A DNA stretch of 54,832 bases from Alphaproteobacteria bacterium. GTDB taxonomy: Bacteria; Pseudomonadota; Alphaproteobacteria; Reyranellales; Reyranellaceae. Location: the NCBI GenBank assembly GCA_947474005.1, contig CANJHI010000014.1, positions 1 through 54,832 of the forward strand, in the 5' to 3' direction. The position numbers and the translations under genes are program-made. Positions 13,815-21,878 of this stretch are shown piece by piece; the first letter of the stretch is position 1; each line of letters opens with the position of its first letter. The notes under the pieces are model-generated. The model saw only the letters and a list, made by a program, of their open reading frames with translations. It was not told the origin of the DNA and did not search any database.

Positions 13815-15506
13815 CTATTCAGCCACCTTCAAGGCTTCCAGCACGCCGTGCACGGCCGCGACCACGTTCGCGCCCTCGCCGATCGCGGCACCGACGCGCT
13901 TCACCGAGCAATAGCGGACGTCGCCGACCGCAAACACGCCCTGCACGTTGGTCTCATAGGCCTTCGGTGGGCGATCGGGACAGGGCGCCTCGACGTCGGT
14001 CCCGGTGCGGACAAAGCCCGTCCTGTCGACGTCGATCCCGCAATCTTTTAGCCACTCGGTCGCGGGTGCCGCGCCAAGAAACAGGAACACGTGCCGGATC
14101 GGCCGCACGGCATCCTCGCCGCTCTTCCTATTCCGCCAGCGCACCCTCTGGAGTCCGGTCTGTTCCGAACCGATCAGTTCGACGATCTCCGTCCCGGCCA
14201 GCACCTCGATGTTCGGCGCCGCGTCGATACGGTCGATCAGGTAGCGCGACATGGTCTCGGCGAGACCTTTGCCACGCACCAGGATCCACACTTTCGCGGC
14301 ATGCGCGGCCAGGAACACCGCCGCCTGTCCCGCCGAGTTGCCGCCGCCTACGATGATCACCTCGGCATTGGCGCAAAGCTTCGCCTCGATGGGCGAGACC
14401 CAGTACCAGATCCCGCGATTCTGGAACTGCTCGAGATTGGGCAGGGCCAGCTTGCGATAGCGCGCGCCCGAGGCGATCACGACCGTCCTTGCCTGCACAC
14501 GCCAGCCGTCTTCCATCTCGAGCGCCATCGGCCGTTCTAGGCCACCGCTGCAGTCGAGGCGCGCCACGGACAGGGGAAGGACGAACTGCGCCCCGAACTT
14601 CTGCGCCTGCACGAAGGCACGGGCGGTCAATGCCTGCCCCGTAATCCCGGTCGGGAAACCCAGGTAGTTCTCGATCCGGTTGCTGGCGCCCGCCTGGCCG
14701 CCGAAGGCGCGCGTGTCGACCACCAGCACCTGCAGTCCCTCCGACGCGGCGTAGACCGCGGTCGACAGGCCGGCCGGGCCGGCGCCGACGATCGCGATGT
14801 CGTAGACGCGCGGCTCGGCACTTTGGCGGAGCAGGCCGATGCAAAGCGCCAGCTCCTCCTCCGACGGATTGCGCAGGACCGTGCCGTCCGGACAGACCGC
14901 CAGCGGAAAGTCGTCAGGATCGGGCGACAGGCGCGCGATCATCTGCGCAGCGTCCGGATCACGTTCGGGATCGAGGACGGCGTGGGGCTGACCGTTGCGT
15001 GTCAGGAAGCTCTGCAGGCGGATCATGTCGGGCAAGGTCAGATCGCCCACCAGAATGGGGCCGGCGGCGTTGGCCTCGATCAGATAGACGCGGCGCAGGA
15101 TCAGCGACCGCATGATGCGCTCGCCCAGCTCGGCCTCGGCCACCATCAAGGCGCGCAACCCGTCGGGCGGGATGATCAGGGTTTCGGCGTCGCGCACCGC
15201 CCGGACATCGACCATCGCCGGCTGGCCCGAGAGTTCGGCGAGCTCCGCCGCAAATTCACCCCGTCCCATTTCGACAATGGGCGAGATATGGCCAAGCCCA
15301 TCGTGGCGCAAGATCGCGATCCTGCCGGAGAGGACCACGCACATGCCGGGGCTGGACTCGCCGACCCTGGCGAGAAATTCGCCCTCCCGGTAGCGCCGCC
15401 GTTCGCCGAAATGATGGATGCGCCCCAGCTCGGTATCCGTGAGCACAGGATAGATCTGTGGGCGACGCGACTCCGCCGTCGTCATCGACACACTGGATTC
15501 TGACAT
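13815..15506 (-). CDS. Cyclic-nucleotide-binding domain / thioredoxin-reductase-like fusion
   Basis: The 563-residue protein has an N-terminal cNMP-binding (CRP-type) domain (about residues 25-140), a middle segment of about 75 residues ending PDGTVLRNPS that may be a thioredoxin-like fold, and a C-terminal FAD/NAD(P)H disulfide-reductase domain (GAGPAGLS at 241; FGGQAGASNRIENYLGFP; second nucleotide site IIVGGGNSAGQAA). The CxxC pair of classical TrxB is missing: the corresponding region reads YWVSPIEAKLC, with one Cys. No DNA-binding domain is seen. The ATG at 15506 is 14 bases after the DUF2630 stop, suggesting co-transcription; ATG at 15485 is possible. It is probably a signal- or redox-linked reductase. 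Confidence 0.85.
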   Translation of the reverse strand: MSESSVSMTTAESRRPQIYPVLTDTELGRIHHFGERRRYREGEFLARVGESSPGMCVVLSGRIAILRHDGLGHISPIVEMGRGEFAAELAELSGQPAMVDVRAVRDAETLIIPPDGLRALMVAEAELGERIMRSLILRRVYLIEANAAGPILVGDLTLPDMIRLQSFLTRNGQPHAVLDPERDPDAAQMIARLSPDPDDFPLAVCPDGTVLRNPSEEELALCIGLLRQSAEPRVYDIAIVGAGPAGLSTAVYAASEGLQVLVVDTRAFGGQAGASNRIENYLGFPTGITGQALTARAFVQAQKFGAQFVLPLSVARLDCSGGLERPMALEMEDGWRVQARTVVIASGARYRKLALPNLEQFQNRGIWYWVSPIEAKLCANAEVIIVGGGNSAGQAAVFLAAHAAKVWILVRGKGLAETMSRYLIDRIDAAPNIEVLAGTEIVELIGSEQTGLQRVRWRNRKSGEDAVRPIRHVFLFLGAAPATEWLKDCGIDVDRTGFVRTGTDVEAPCPDRPPKAYETNVQGVFAVGDVRYCSVKRVGAAIGEGANVVAAVHGVLEALKVAE

Positions 15507-15520
15507 GGATCGTGGCCGCC

Positions 15521-15772
15521 CTAGCTGTCCTTGTAGTTTTCGACCACGCTGGCCAATCGCGTCTCGGCCTGGTCGGGATCGCGGCCAAACTCGCGCAAGG
15601 CGCGGCGTTGGCGCAGCAGATCCCAGCACCGGTCGAGTTCGACGTTGATCTGGACCAATCTGTTGCGGTCGGTGGCCGACAGGTCGTCATGGCCGTCATG
15701 GAGCTTCTTCTCCTCGGCGACGAGGCGCTCGATGTGGCCGAGAACGTTCTGGTCTGTCGTGTGCTCAGTCAT
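15521..15772 (-). CDS. DUF2630 family protein
   Basis: This 83-residue charged, helical protein starts MTEHTTDQNVLGHIERLV and contains VAEEKKLHDG and DLDRCWDLLRQRRA-like NVELDRCWDLLRQRRAL, which fit DUF2630. It is predicted cytosolic and of unknown function. AAGGGGG precedes the ATG at 15772. It lies immediately upstream of the cNMP/reductase fusion on the same strand, and downstream of the thi operon, from which it is separated by a hairpin. Confidence 0.75.
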   Translation of the reverse strand: MTEHTTDQNVLGHIERLVAEEKKLHDGHDDLSATDRNRLVQINVELDRCWDLLRQRRALREFGRDPDQAETRLASVVENYKDS

Positions 15773-15797
15773 GGAGACCCCCTTAGGATCATGCCAA

Positions 15798-15814
15798 GGG
15801 TCCACCCTGGACCC
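15798..15814 (-). terminator. Hairpin after the thi operon
   Basis: GGGTCCA and TGGACCC form a perfect 7-bp stem with a 3-base loop, directly after the thiF stop on the minus strand. There is no T-run (TTGGCATG follows), so termination would be weak or Rho-assisted. Confidence 0.4.
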
Positions 15815-15815
15815 G

Positions 15816-16772
15816 CTAGCCCAACGCCACCAGTGCAAGATTCGTGACACCACGGTCGCGCAGCTTGTCGGCCGCCATCAAGGCTCGTTGGCCGCTGCGG
15901 CAAGCCAGCACGACCCTTCCGGGCGGTGCTTCCAGTTGCTCGATTGTGTCGACCTGCAGACGCAGGGCACCGGGGAACGGCGACACCGGCGCCTCGTCCA
16001 GGCCACGCAGATCGACCACGAGATCGTCCGCCGTCACCGCCTCGAGCGCGATGAAGGGCACGAAAGCATCGGGCTCGGGGCTGCCCGCAAAACCGAAACC
16101 ACCGAACGCCAAACGCTTCGCGTCGAAGGTGACCACGCGGCCGAGCACGCCGGGCTCGAGAGCCAGAAGAAGATGCAGCGCGAGGTGGGCTTGTAGTCCG
16201 CCCAGCACGGCCACGGCCGTGCCGAGGACGCCGACCGTGGCGCAGGTGCCGCCGTCGACCGACACTTCGGGGAAAACGGCGCGATAGCTCGGCCCGCCGC
16301 CACAGAAGGCGCCGGCATAGCCCGTCATGCCGATCACCGAGGCGCTGACCAGCGGCTTGGCCGCGGCCTGGCAGGCGTCGCTCAGGATGTAGGTGACGGC
16401 AAAGCTGTCGGCGGCATCGACCACGACGTCGGCCGCCGCGACCAGGCGCGCGGCGTTCTGCGGCGTCAGGCGTTCCGCCACCGTGTCGAGGCGAACCTCC
16501 GGATTAAAGCCCTGCAATGCGTCGCGCGCCGCTTCGACCTTCGGCCGGCCGATGTCGGACATGCGGTAGAGCGGTTGGCGATGAAGGTTGGTCTCCTCGA
16601 CCGTGTCGTGGTCGACGACCGTGATCCGCCCGACGCCGGCGCCCACAAGATACTGCAACACCGGACAGCCGAGACCGCCCGCGCCGACCACGAGCACCGA
16701 GGCCGCAGCGAGCTTCGCCTGGCCTGCGGGCCCGACCTCGCCCAGGATTGCCTGGCGCGCGTAACGGCTCAT
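15816..16772 (-). CDS. thiF: ThiF/MoeB-type E1-like adenylyltransferase with rhodanese-like tail
   Basis: The 318-residue protein activates ubiquitin-like sulfur carriers by adenylation. It shows the nucleotide site VVGAGGLGCP (29-37), TNLHRQ (61-66), and a candidate catalytic Cys177 in GGTCATVGVLG. A short rhodanese-like domain ends it, with ACRSGQRA carrying the persulfide Cys. The two zinc CxxC pairs usual in MoeB/ThiF are absent: the CYRC position reads SYRA. It overlaps thiE by four bases and ends the thi operon, so ThiS is the likely partner; MoaD (12914-13165) could also be a client. Confidence 0.88.
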   Translation of the reverse strand: MSRYARQAILGEVGPAGQAKLAAASVLVVGAGGLGCPVLQYLVGAGVGRITVVDHDTVEETNLHRQPLYRMSDIGRPKVEAARDALQGFNPEVRLDTVAERLTPQNAARLVAAADVVVDAADSFAVTYILSDACQAAAKPLVSASVIGMTGYAGAFCGGGPSYRAVFPEVSVDGGTCATVGVLGTAVAVLGGLQAHLALHLLLALEPGVLGRVVTFDAKRLAFGGFGFAGSPEPDAFVPFIALEAVTADDLVVDLRGLDEAPVSPFPGALRLQVDTIEQLEAPPGRVVLACRSGQRALMAADKLRDRGVTNLALVALG

Positions 16773-17368
16773 GGCTTTCTCGTCGCGGAGATCCAGTTTT
16801 TCGCCTGTCCGATCGGGTCGGCGTGATTGACGATGTCGCCCACGACCGAGGCGATGTCGGCCCCGGACTTCAGGCACAGCAGCGCGCGCTCGAGCGTCAG
16901 CCCGCCGATGGCGACCAGTGGCCGGTCGCCTATCAGCTTCTTCCATTCGCCGAGGCGCTCCGGTCCCTGCGGCGCCCACGGCATCTGCTTGAGCAGTGTG
17001 GGATAGACCGGACCGAGCGCCACATAGTCGGGATCGATCGCGAGGCCCTTCTCGAGTTCGGCATGATCGTGCGTGCTGACGCCGATGCGGATGCCGGCGC
17101 GGCGCAGCGCCTTCACGTCGGCATCGACCAGATCCTCCTGGCCGAGGTGGACGTAATCGCAGCCCTCGTCGATCGCCGCCTGCCAGTAGTCATTGACGAT
17201 GAGCTGCGCGCCATGCGCTACGCAGACTCCCTTGGCCTCGCGCACCTGCCGACGAATTTCGGCATCGGGCTGCTCCTTGATACGGAGCTGGATCAGCTTC
17301 GTGCCGACAGGCACCAGTTTCGCCACCCACCCGGCATCGGGCACGACGGGATAGAACGGATCGAGCAT
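16769..17368 (-). CDS. thiE: Thiamine-phosphate synthase
   Basis: This 199-residue TIM-barrel enzyme joins hydroxymethylpyrimidine diphosphate to thiazole phosphate. Recognisable stretches are IQLRIKEQ (pyrophosphate region), LIVNDYWQAA, YVHLGQEDL, IGVSTHDHAEL, YVALGPVYPT and LVAIGGLTLERA. The start at ATG 17368 (MLDPFYPVVPDAGW) lies two bases after the thiG stop. No thiC or thiD is in the window, so the pyrimidine branch is encoded elsewhere. Confidence 0.93.
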   Translation of the reverse strand: MLDPFYPVVPDAGWVAKLVPVGTKLIQLRIKEQPDAEIRRQVREAKGVCVAHGAQLIVNDYWQAAIDEGCDYVHLGQEDLVDADVKALRRAGIRIGVSTHDHAELEKGLAIDPDYVALGPVYPTLLKQMPWAPQGPERLGEWKKLIGDRPLVAIGGLTLERALLCLKSGADIASVVGDIVNHADPIGQAKNWISATRKP

Positions 17369-17370
17369 CT

Positions 17371-18144
17371 CTAGTCCCCGAGTGCGGCTTTGCCGATCAC
17401 CGGCGTGGAAGGGGCCGCCATATCGCGCGGCTCCAGAGGCTGGGCCAGATAGGCCGTGCGGCCGGCCTCGACGGCAAGCGCAAAGGCCCGCGCCATGGCG
17501 ACGGGATCGCCCGCCTCGGCGACCGCGGTATTCAACAGCACCGCGTCGTAGCCCAGTTCCATGGCCGCCGCTGCGTGCGACGGCACGCCGAGGCCGGCAT
17601 CGACCACCAGCGGGATGTCTGGGAAGTGGGCCCGGAGCGATTTCAGGCCGTAGACGTTGTTGAGACCGCGCGCCGAGCCGATCGGCGCCCCCCACGGCAT
17701 CAGAACGCGGCAACCCGCCTCGACCAGGCGGTCGGCGACCACGAGATCCTCGGTCGTGTAGGGAAAGACCTCGAAGCCGTCCTCGGAGAGAATGCGCGCC
17801 GCCTCGACCAGGCCAAACACATCGGGCTGCAAGGTGTCGGACTCGCCGATGACTTCCAGCTTGATCCAGGTCGTGTCGAACAGTTCGCGCGCCATGTGCG
17901 CGGTCGTCACCGCTTCCTTGACTGAATGACAGCCCGCCGTGTTGGGCAGCACGCGCACGCCGAGCGCCCGCACCAGCGACCAGAAAGTCTGGCCGGCGCG
18001 CTCGCTGCCGCTCTCGCGCCGCAGCGACACCGTCACGACCTCGGCCTTCGACGCCTTGATCGCCTCGCCGAGCACCGCCGGCGAGGGATAGCGCGACGTG
18101 CCGAGCAGCAGGCGCGAGCCGAGCTCTACGCCGTAGAACGACAT
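17371..18144 (-). CDS. thiG: Thiazole synthase
   Basis: The 257-residue TIM-barrel enzyme builds the thiazole ring from DXP, dehydroglycine and ThiS thiocarboxylate. It shows [11 protein letters not shown] near the N-terminus, the Schiff-base Lys in [11 protein letters not shown] (about residue 95), [13 protein letters not shown], and [15 protein letters not shown] with [10 protein letters not shown]. The length matches the family. It follows thiS by 22 bases and precedes thiE by two. ThiG acts as a complex with ThiS; here ThiO, not ThiH, supplies the dehydroglycine. Confidence 0.96.
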   Translation of the reverse strand: MSFYGVELGSRLLLGTSRYPSPAVLGEAIKASKAEVVTVSLRRESGSERAGQTFWSLVRALGVRVLPNTAGCHSVKEAVTTAHMARELFDTTWIKLEVIGESDTLQPDVFGLVEAARILSEDGFEVFPYTTEDLVVADRLVEAGCRVLMPWGAPIGSARGLNNVYGLKSLRAHFPDIPLVVDAGLGVPSHAAAAMELGYDAVLLNTAVAEAGDPVAMARAFALAVEAGRTAYLAQPLEPRDMAAPSTPVIGKAALGD

Positions 18145-18166
18145 TTCTCAGCCTCCCTGCCCATCT

Positions 18167-18364
18167 CTATCCGCCCTGCATGGGGGCGACGACTTCGATG
18201 CGATCGCCATCGGCCAGCTTGGTACCGGGACGCGCGGTCGCCGCCACAAAGCGGCCGTTGACGGCGGTCGCGATCTTGCGGCCCCCGAAGCCCATGGCGT
18301 CGAGCGCCACGGCCAGGGTGCCGGCGTCGACCTCGCGCACCTCATCGTTGACGAATATCCGCAT
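18167..18364 (-). CDS. thiS: Sulfur carrier protein ThiS
   Basis: This 65-residue ubiquitin-fold protein starts MRIFVNDEVREV and ends DRIEVVAPMQGG; the terminal Gly-Gly is the site of adenylation and thiocarboxylation. It overlaps the 3' end of thiO by 23 bases, which suggests translational coupling. Confidence 0.93.
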   Translation of the reverse strand: MRIFVNDEVREVDAGTLAVALDAMGFGGRKIATAVNGRFVAATARPGTKLADGDRIEVVAPMQGG

Positions 18365-19352
18365 CGGCCATCTCCAGCGTGTCGGTCGACTCAAGAATAA
18401 TACCGGCGACCTCGCGGGCAAGCGCGGGCGCCAGCAGGAAGCCGTGGCGGTAGAGACCATTGGCCCGCACGATTCGGCCATGGCGCTCGACCCTGGGCAG
18501 ATTGTCGGGGAAGGTCGGGCGCAGATCGGCGCCGAGCTCGACGATCTCGGCCTCGCCAAAGGACGGATGCAACGCGTAGGCCGCATTCAGCAGTTCGACC
18601 GTGGAGCGCAAGGTCACCGGGCCACGCTGCTCGCTCTCGACCATGGTGGCGCCGATCATGAAGCGGCCGTCGCCGCGCGGCACGATGTAGAGCGGGATCC
18701 GCGGATGCAGCATGCGGATCGGCCGCGTGAGAGACACATCGCGGCTGCGCACCACCACCATCTCGCCGCGCACGCCGCGCAGGTCGGGCAAGGCGTCGCG
18801 CGCGGCGAAGCCGCGGCAGTCGACGACCAGGTCGCCGGGTGCTTCATCAGGCGACATCTCGACGCCGTAGCGGATTTCGACTCCCTGGTCTGCGAGCCGC
18901 TCGACAAGCGCCGCCAGTGCCAGGCGCGGCTCGAGATGCGCCTCGTCTGGAAAGAACAGTGCGCGGCGGAAGCGGCCGGCGAGATCGGGCTCGAGGGCCG
19001 CGATGCGATCGGCATCGGCCCATTCGTAGCGCTCGGTGCGCTGGGCGAACCGCGTGAGGTCGGCGGCATCGCGCGGCTGGGCCACGACGAGGCTGCCCTT
19101 GCGGACGGTGCCGGGAAAATGACGCGCCCACCAATCGATGGACGGCGCGCCGCGTTCGGCGACCACGGCCTCCGTCGTGGCGCGCTCGCACCACGGTGCC
19201 AGCATGCCTCCCGCCTGCCAGGAGCAGCATCCGTCACCCAGGGCCTGGCCGCGCTCGACCACGTCGACGCTTGCCCCGCGCAGGCTCAATTCCAGCGCGC
19301 AGCAAAGGCCTGCGACGCCAGCGCCAATCACGGTGACAGATTGTCGTTTCAC
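18342..19352 (-). CDS. thiO: Glycine oxidase ThiO
   Basis: The 336-residue FAD enzyme oxidises glycine to iminoglyoxylate for thiazole synthesis. The N-terminal Rossmann motif is VIGAGVAGLCCALELSLRGASVDVVE; further DAO-family signs are CSWQAGGMLAPWCE, the substrate-domain VRGEMVVVRS and the C-terminal NGLYRHGFLLAPALA. It is the first gene of the thi operon, directly behind the TPP riboswitch, and identifies the aerobic ThiO route. The ATG at 19352 (MKRQSVTVIG) is the natural start. Confidence 0.93.
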   Translation of the reverse strand: MKRQSVTVIGAGVAGLCCALELSLRGASVDVVERGQALGDGCCSWQAGGMLAPWCERATTEAVVAERGAPSIDWWARHFPGTVRKGSLVVAQPRDAADLTRFAQRTERYEWADADRIAALEPDLAGRFRRALFFPDEAHLEPRLALAALVERLADQGVEIRYGVEMSPDEAPGDLVVDCRGFAARDALPDLRGVRGEMVVVRSRDVSLTRPIRMLHPRIPLYIVPRGDGRFMIGATMVESEQRGPVTLRSTVELLNAAYALHPSFGEAEIVELGADLRPTFPDNLPRVERHGRIVRANGLYRHGFLLAPALAREVAGIILESTDTLEMADADIRQR

Positions 19353-19363
19353 TCGACGAACTC

Positions 19364-19462
19364 CCGTTCCTTCGCCGGCATGATCCGGAGCAGGTTCAAA
19401 GGGTTCAGCCGGCCGGCTGTCTCAGCCCGGTCCCCTTGCGGACACCGGACACCCCTCGGACA
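19364..19462 (-). promoter_or_regulatory. TPP (THI-box) riboswitch
   Basis: Read on the minus strand, the conserved blocks are all there in order: GGGGTG near the 5' side, GGGCTGAGA, ACCCTTTGAACCTG, CCGGATCATGCCGG and the closing GGAACGG. The element ends 11 bases before the thiO ATG, so it probably acts on translation initiation, with TPP binding hiding the ribosome site. Thiamine pyrophosphate would shut off thiO-thiS-thiG-thiE-thiF. Confidence 0.96.
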
Positions 19463-19467
19463 TCATC

Positions 19468-19491
19468 GAGAAAAGGGGATTGAAACCCCTT
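19468..19491 (-). terminator. Hairpin at the end of ilvE (type I)
   Basis: AAGGGG (19473-19478) pairs with CCCCTT (19486-19491) around loop ATTGAAA; on the minus strand the stem is followed by TTCTCG. It begins four bases after the ilvE stop and separates ilvE from the thi riboswitch. The T-run is short. Confidence 0.6.
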
Positions 19492-19494
19492 ATG

Positions 19495-20427
19495 TCAAGC
19501 GGCCAGCGATCGGGCCGGGCCGGCCAGGTGCGTCGACTCGCCGAAACCCTCCGAATCGGGCTCGCGCACGAGCTTCTGGAAATCGGCCATCAGGGTGCGG
19601 GCGACTGGCCCTGCCTGGTAGTTGTGCCCGTCGATCGAGCCCACAGGGACGATCTCGGCAGCCGTGCCGCTCAGGAATACCTCGCTGGCGCGGCCGAGCT
19701 CTTCGGGCATCACGGCGCGCTCCTCGACCCGCCAGCCGCGCTTGGCAGCCATGCCCATCACGGCGCGCCGCGTGATGCCGTCGAGGAAGTTCTCCGGCGT
19801 TGGCGTCACCAGAGTGCCGTCGATCACCAGGAAGACATTGGCGCCGGTCGATTCGGCCAGGCGGCCCCGCCAGTCGAGCATCAGCGCGTCGTCGAAGCCG
19901 GCTTTCAGGGCGCGGTCCTTCTCGATGCCGCAGATGACGTAGAGGCCCGCGACCTTGGCATGACCGGGCGCCGTTTCCGGCGACGGGCGGCGGTACTTGG
20001 CCATGGTGACGTTGATGCCGCTGTCGCGCGCCTGGACGGACAGCTTCCCCTCCAGATCCCAGGGCGCGATGGCGACGTGCACCGACGCGCCGATTCCCGA
20101 CACGCCCATCACTTCCGAACCGCGCCAGGCGATCGGGCGGATGTAGCCCTGGCGCAGATTGTTCGCCTTCACGACGGCGCGCGTCGCCTCCTCGATCTGC
20201 TCGCGCGTCCACGGCAGCTCGTAGTCGAGCAGGCGGGCGGAGTTGATGAGGCGGGCGCTGTGCGCGGAGAGCCGGAAGACGCGGCCGTCATAGATGCGCT
20301 CGCCCTCGAAGACGGCGGAGCCGTAATGCAGCGCATGCGTCAGGACATGCATGCGGACTTCGCGCCACGGCGCCAGCTTGCCGTCGACCCAGATGAAGCC
20401 GTCGCGATCATCCATTGTTACGGACAT
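19495..20427 (-). CDS. ilvE: Branched-chain amino acid aminotransferase, 310-residue type
   Basis: This fold-type IV PLP enzyme interconverts leucine, isoleucine and valine with their 2-oxo acids. Evidence: FIWVDGKLAPWREVRMHVLTHALHYGSAVFEG at the N-terminus, GYIRPIAWRG, HAKVAGLYV with the PLP Lys, ALMLDWRGRLAESTGANVFLV and EVFLSGTAAEIVPV. It starts at ATG 20427 after AGGGGGAT; ATG at 20415 is an alternative. A strong promoter with a built-in palindrome precedes it. It differs in length and motifs from the second aminotransferase at 24012-25121, so the two probably have different regulation or substrate range. Confidence 0.93.
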   Translation of the reverse strand: MSVTMDDRDGFIWVDGKLAPWREVRMHVLTHALHYGSAVFEGERIYDGRVFRLSAHSARLINSARLLDYELPWTREQIEEATRAVVKANNLRQGYIRPIAWRGSEVMGVSGIGASVHVAIAPWDLEGKLSVQARDSGINVTMAKYRRPSPETAPGHAKVAGLYVICGIEKDRALKAGFDDALMLDWRGRLAESTGANVFLVIDGTLVTPTPENFLDGITRRAVMGMAAKRGWRVEERAVMPEELGRASEVFLSGTAAEIVPVGSIDGHNYQAGPVARTLMADFQKLVREPDSEGFGESTHLAGPARSLAA

Positions 20428-20493
20428 TGCGATATCCCCCTGTCAAAGATTCTGAATGGACCTTTTCAATGCCTGAAACAGCAATCTTCAAGA

Positions 20494-20523
20494 TATATAT
20501 GTCAGTATTACTGACCTTGTCAA
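20494..20523 (-). promoter_or_regulatory. ilvE promoter with a palindromic operator in the spacer
   Basis: On the minus strand TTGACA (20523-20518) is followed by the -10 region ATATAT/TATATA (20500-20494). The spacer holds the perfect palindrome GTCAGTA-T-TACTGAC (20501-20515). A repressor bound there would block RNA polymerase directly. The likely start of transcription is about 60 bases upstream of the ilvE ATG. The PetP-type MarR regulator 0.9 kb away is a candidate binder. Confidence 0.7.
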
Positions 20524-20600
20524 TAAAGCTGACTCAAAGTTGCGAACGCACGCTGTCGCCCGGCAATTTTCGGCCGGTCGCTCCCGTCAGGTCAGGTTCG

Positions 20601-21254
20601 TCAGGTCAGGAGAGGCGTGAGATCGGGGTCGCCCTTCCGCATCGCCCGCTGATAGGCGGGCCGGCCGCCGATGCGCTGGAGATAGGCGAGGATGGCGGGA
20701 TAGGGCGCCAGATCGTAGGGCAGGAAGAGGCGCATGGTCGTCAGCGTGAAGACGAGCATGATGTCGGCCGTCGTGAATTCCCGGCCGGCAAGATAGTCGG
20801 CCTTGCCGAGCCGTGCCTCGAGGAAGCCGAGCGCAAGATCGAGCCGTGCTTTCATCGCGACCAGAAGCGGATTGTCCGAGGGCAGGTTCAAGCGGCCGAG
20901 AATCATGTTCCGTCCCGTGGCCGGCTGCAGCGTGCCGTTGGCGAAATGGAACCAGTAGAGGAACTGGGCGAAGTCGGGATGGTCGGCGCCGAGCACGAGC
21001 CGACCTTTCCCGTCCTTGGGCCCATGCTTGGCGACGATGTAGTCGACGATGGCGGCTGATTCGGCCAGGACCAGATCGCCGTCGGTGATCACCGGCGCCG
21101 CGCCGATCGGATGCAGCGCCTTGTAGTCGGCTTGCGCGAGCCGCGTGACGGGATGACGGTCGTAGACCTTCAGCTCGTAGGGGATGCCGAGTTCTTCGCA
21201 GAGCCAGACGATCCGCTCGGACTGCGATTTTCCCAGGTGATGTACGGTCAGCAT
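20601..21254 (-). CDS. Glutathione S-transferase family protein
   Basis: The 217-residue protein has an N-terminal thioredoxin-fold GST domain (MLTVHHLGKSQSERIVWLCEELG; VTRLAQADYKALHPIGAAPVI; LVLAESAAIVDYI with the glutathione gamma-Glu motif ES) and a helical C-terminal domain with FTTADIMLVFTL (N-capping box). The active residue is probably Ser10 or Ser12. It is cytosolic; the substrate is unknown. I prefer ATG at 21254 over the one 12 codons upstream because the fold starts there. It is divergent from petP. Confidence 0.9.
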   Translation of the reverse strand: MLTVHHLGKSQSERIVWLCEELGIPYELKVYDRHPVTRLAQADYKALHPIGAAPVITDGDLVLAESAAIVDYIVAKHGPKDGKGRLVLGADHPDFAQFLYWFHFANGTLQPATGRNMILGRLNLPSDNPLLVAMKARLDLALGFLEARLGKADYLAGREFTTADIMLVFTLTTMRLFLPYDLAPYPAILAYLQRIGGRPAYQRAMRKGDPDLTPLLT

Positions 21255-21304
21255 ACGAAGCAAAATGTCGGAAAAGCGGCGGGTTCGCAACGCCGGCTCA
21301 CTGG

Positions 21305-21358
21305 TCAGTTCACTGGCCGGCTCACCGGGGTGTCAACGCGGCGCGCCCGCTCTATAGT
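21305..21358 (+). promoter_or_regulatory. petP promoter region with a GTCAGT site
   Basis: TATAGT (21353-21358) fits a -10 element 17 bases before the petP ATG; no good -35 is visible. Upstream, GTCAGT-TC-ACTGGC (21305-21318) shares the GTCAGT half-site with the ilvE operator, and GCCGGCTCAC is directly repeated on either side (about 21292 and 21317). This could be an autoregulatory site. Confidence 0.4.
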
Positions 21359-21375
21359 CGCGCCCAGATAAAGGC

Positions 21376-21873
21376 ATGGTTGAAACCAGATCCCCCGCCA
21401 ATCCGCTGTTCCTGCGCGAGGAAGAACTGCGTCAGGGCATCGAGCTGATGTTCTATGCCTACCGCGATTTCACGTTCGAGTCGGACCAGCACCTCAAGCG
21501 CTATCAGCTCGGCCGCGCGCATCACCGTGCGCTCTACTTCATCGGCCGCCACCCCGGCGAGACCGTCGGGCACCTGCTGTCGATCCTCAAAGTGACCAAG
21601 CAGTCGATCAGCCGCGTGCTGAAGGACCTCATCGAACAGGGCTACGTCGAGCAGAAGAGCGGCGCGCGTGACCGCCGCGAGCGCCGGCTGGGGCTCACCG
21701 AAAAAGGCATCAAGCTCGAGCACGACCTGACCGACCGGCAGAGCCAGCGCTTTGCCCGTGCCTATCGCGAGACCGGCGCCGACTCGGTCGAGGGCTTCCG
21801 AAAGGTCCTGCTCGGCCTGCTCGATCCCGCCGAACGCGCCGTGGTCGACAAGCGGGTGCGGGGCGGACGCTGA
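21376..21873 (+). CDS. petP: PetP-like MarR-family transcriptional regulator
   Basis: The 165-residue protein has a winged helix-turn-helix of the MarR type: YQLGRAHHRALYFIGRHPGETVGHLLSILKVTKQSISRVLKDLIEQGYVE, then the wing SGARDRRERRLGLTEKG. In Rhodobacter capsulatus petP lies with petR and was linked to cytochrome bc1 and growth; the same pair is here, five bases apart. It starts the operon petP-petR-kinase-ilvE. The effector is unknown. A GTCAGT site near its promoter suggests autoregulation. Confidence 0.85.
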   Translation: MVETRSPANPLFLREEELRQGIELMFYAYRDFTFESDQHLKRYQLGRAHHRALYFIGRHPGETVGHLLSILKVTKQSISRVLKDLIEQGYVEQKSGARDRRERRLGLTEKGIKLEHDLTDRQSQRFARAYRETGADSVEGFRKVLLGLLDPAERAVVDKRVRGGR

Positions 21874-21878
21874 GCCTC

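Noticed and set aside
19473..19491. The AAGGGG/CCCCTT hairpin as part of the TPP riboswitch expression platform.
   Set aside because: It lies upstream of the riboswitch on the minus strand, at the end of ilvE, and fits a terminator of that gene better.
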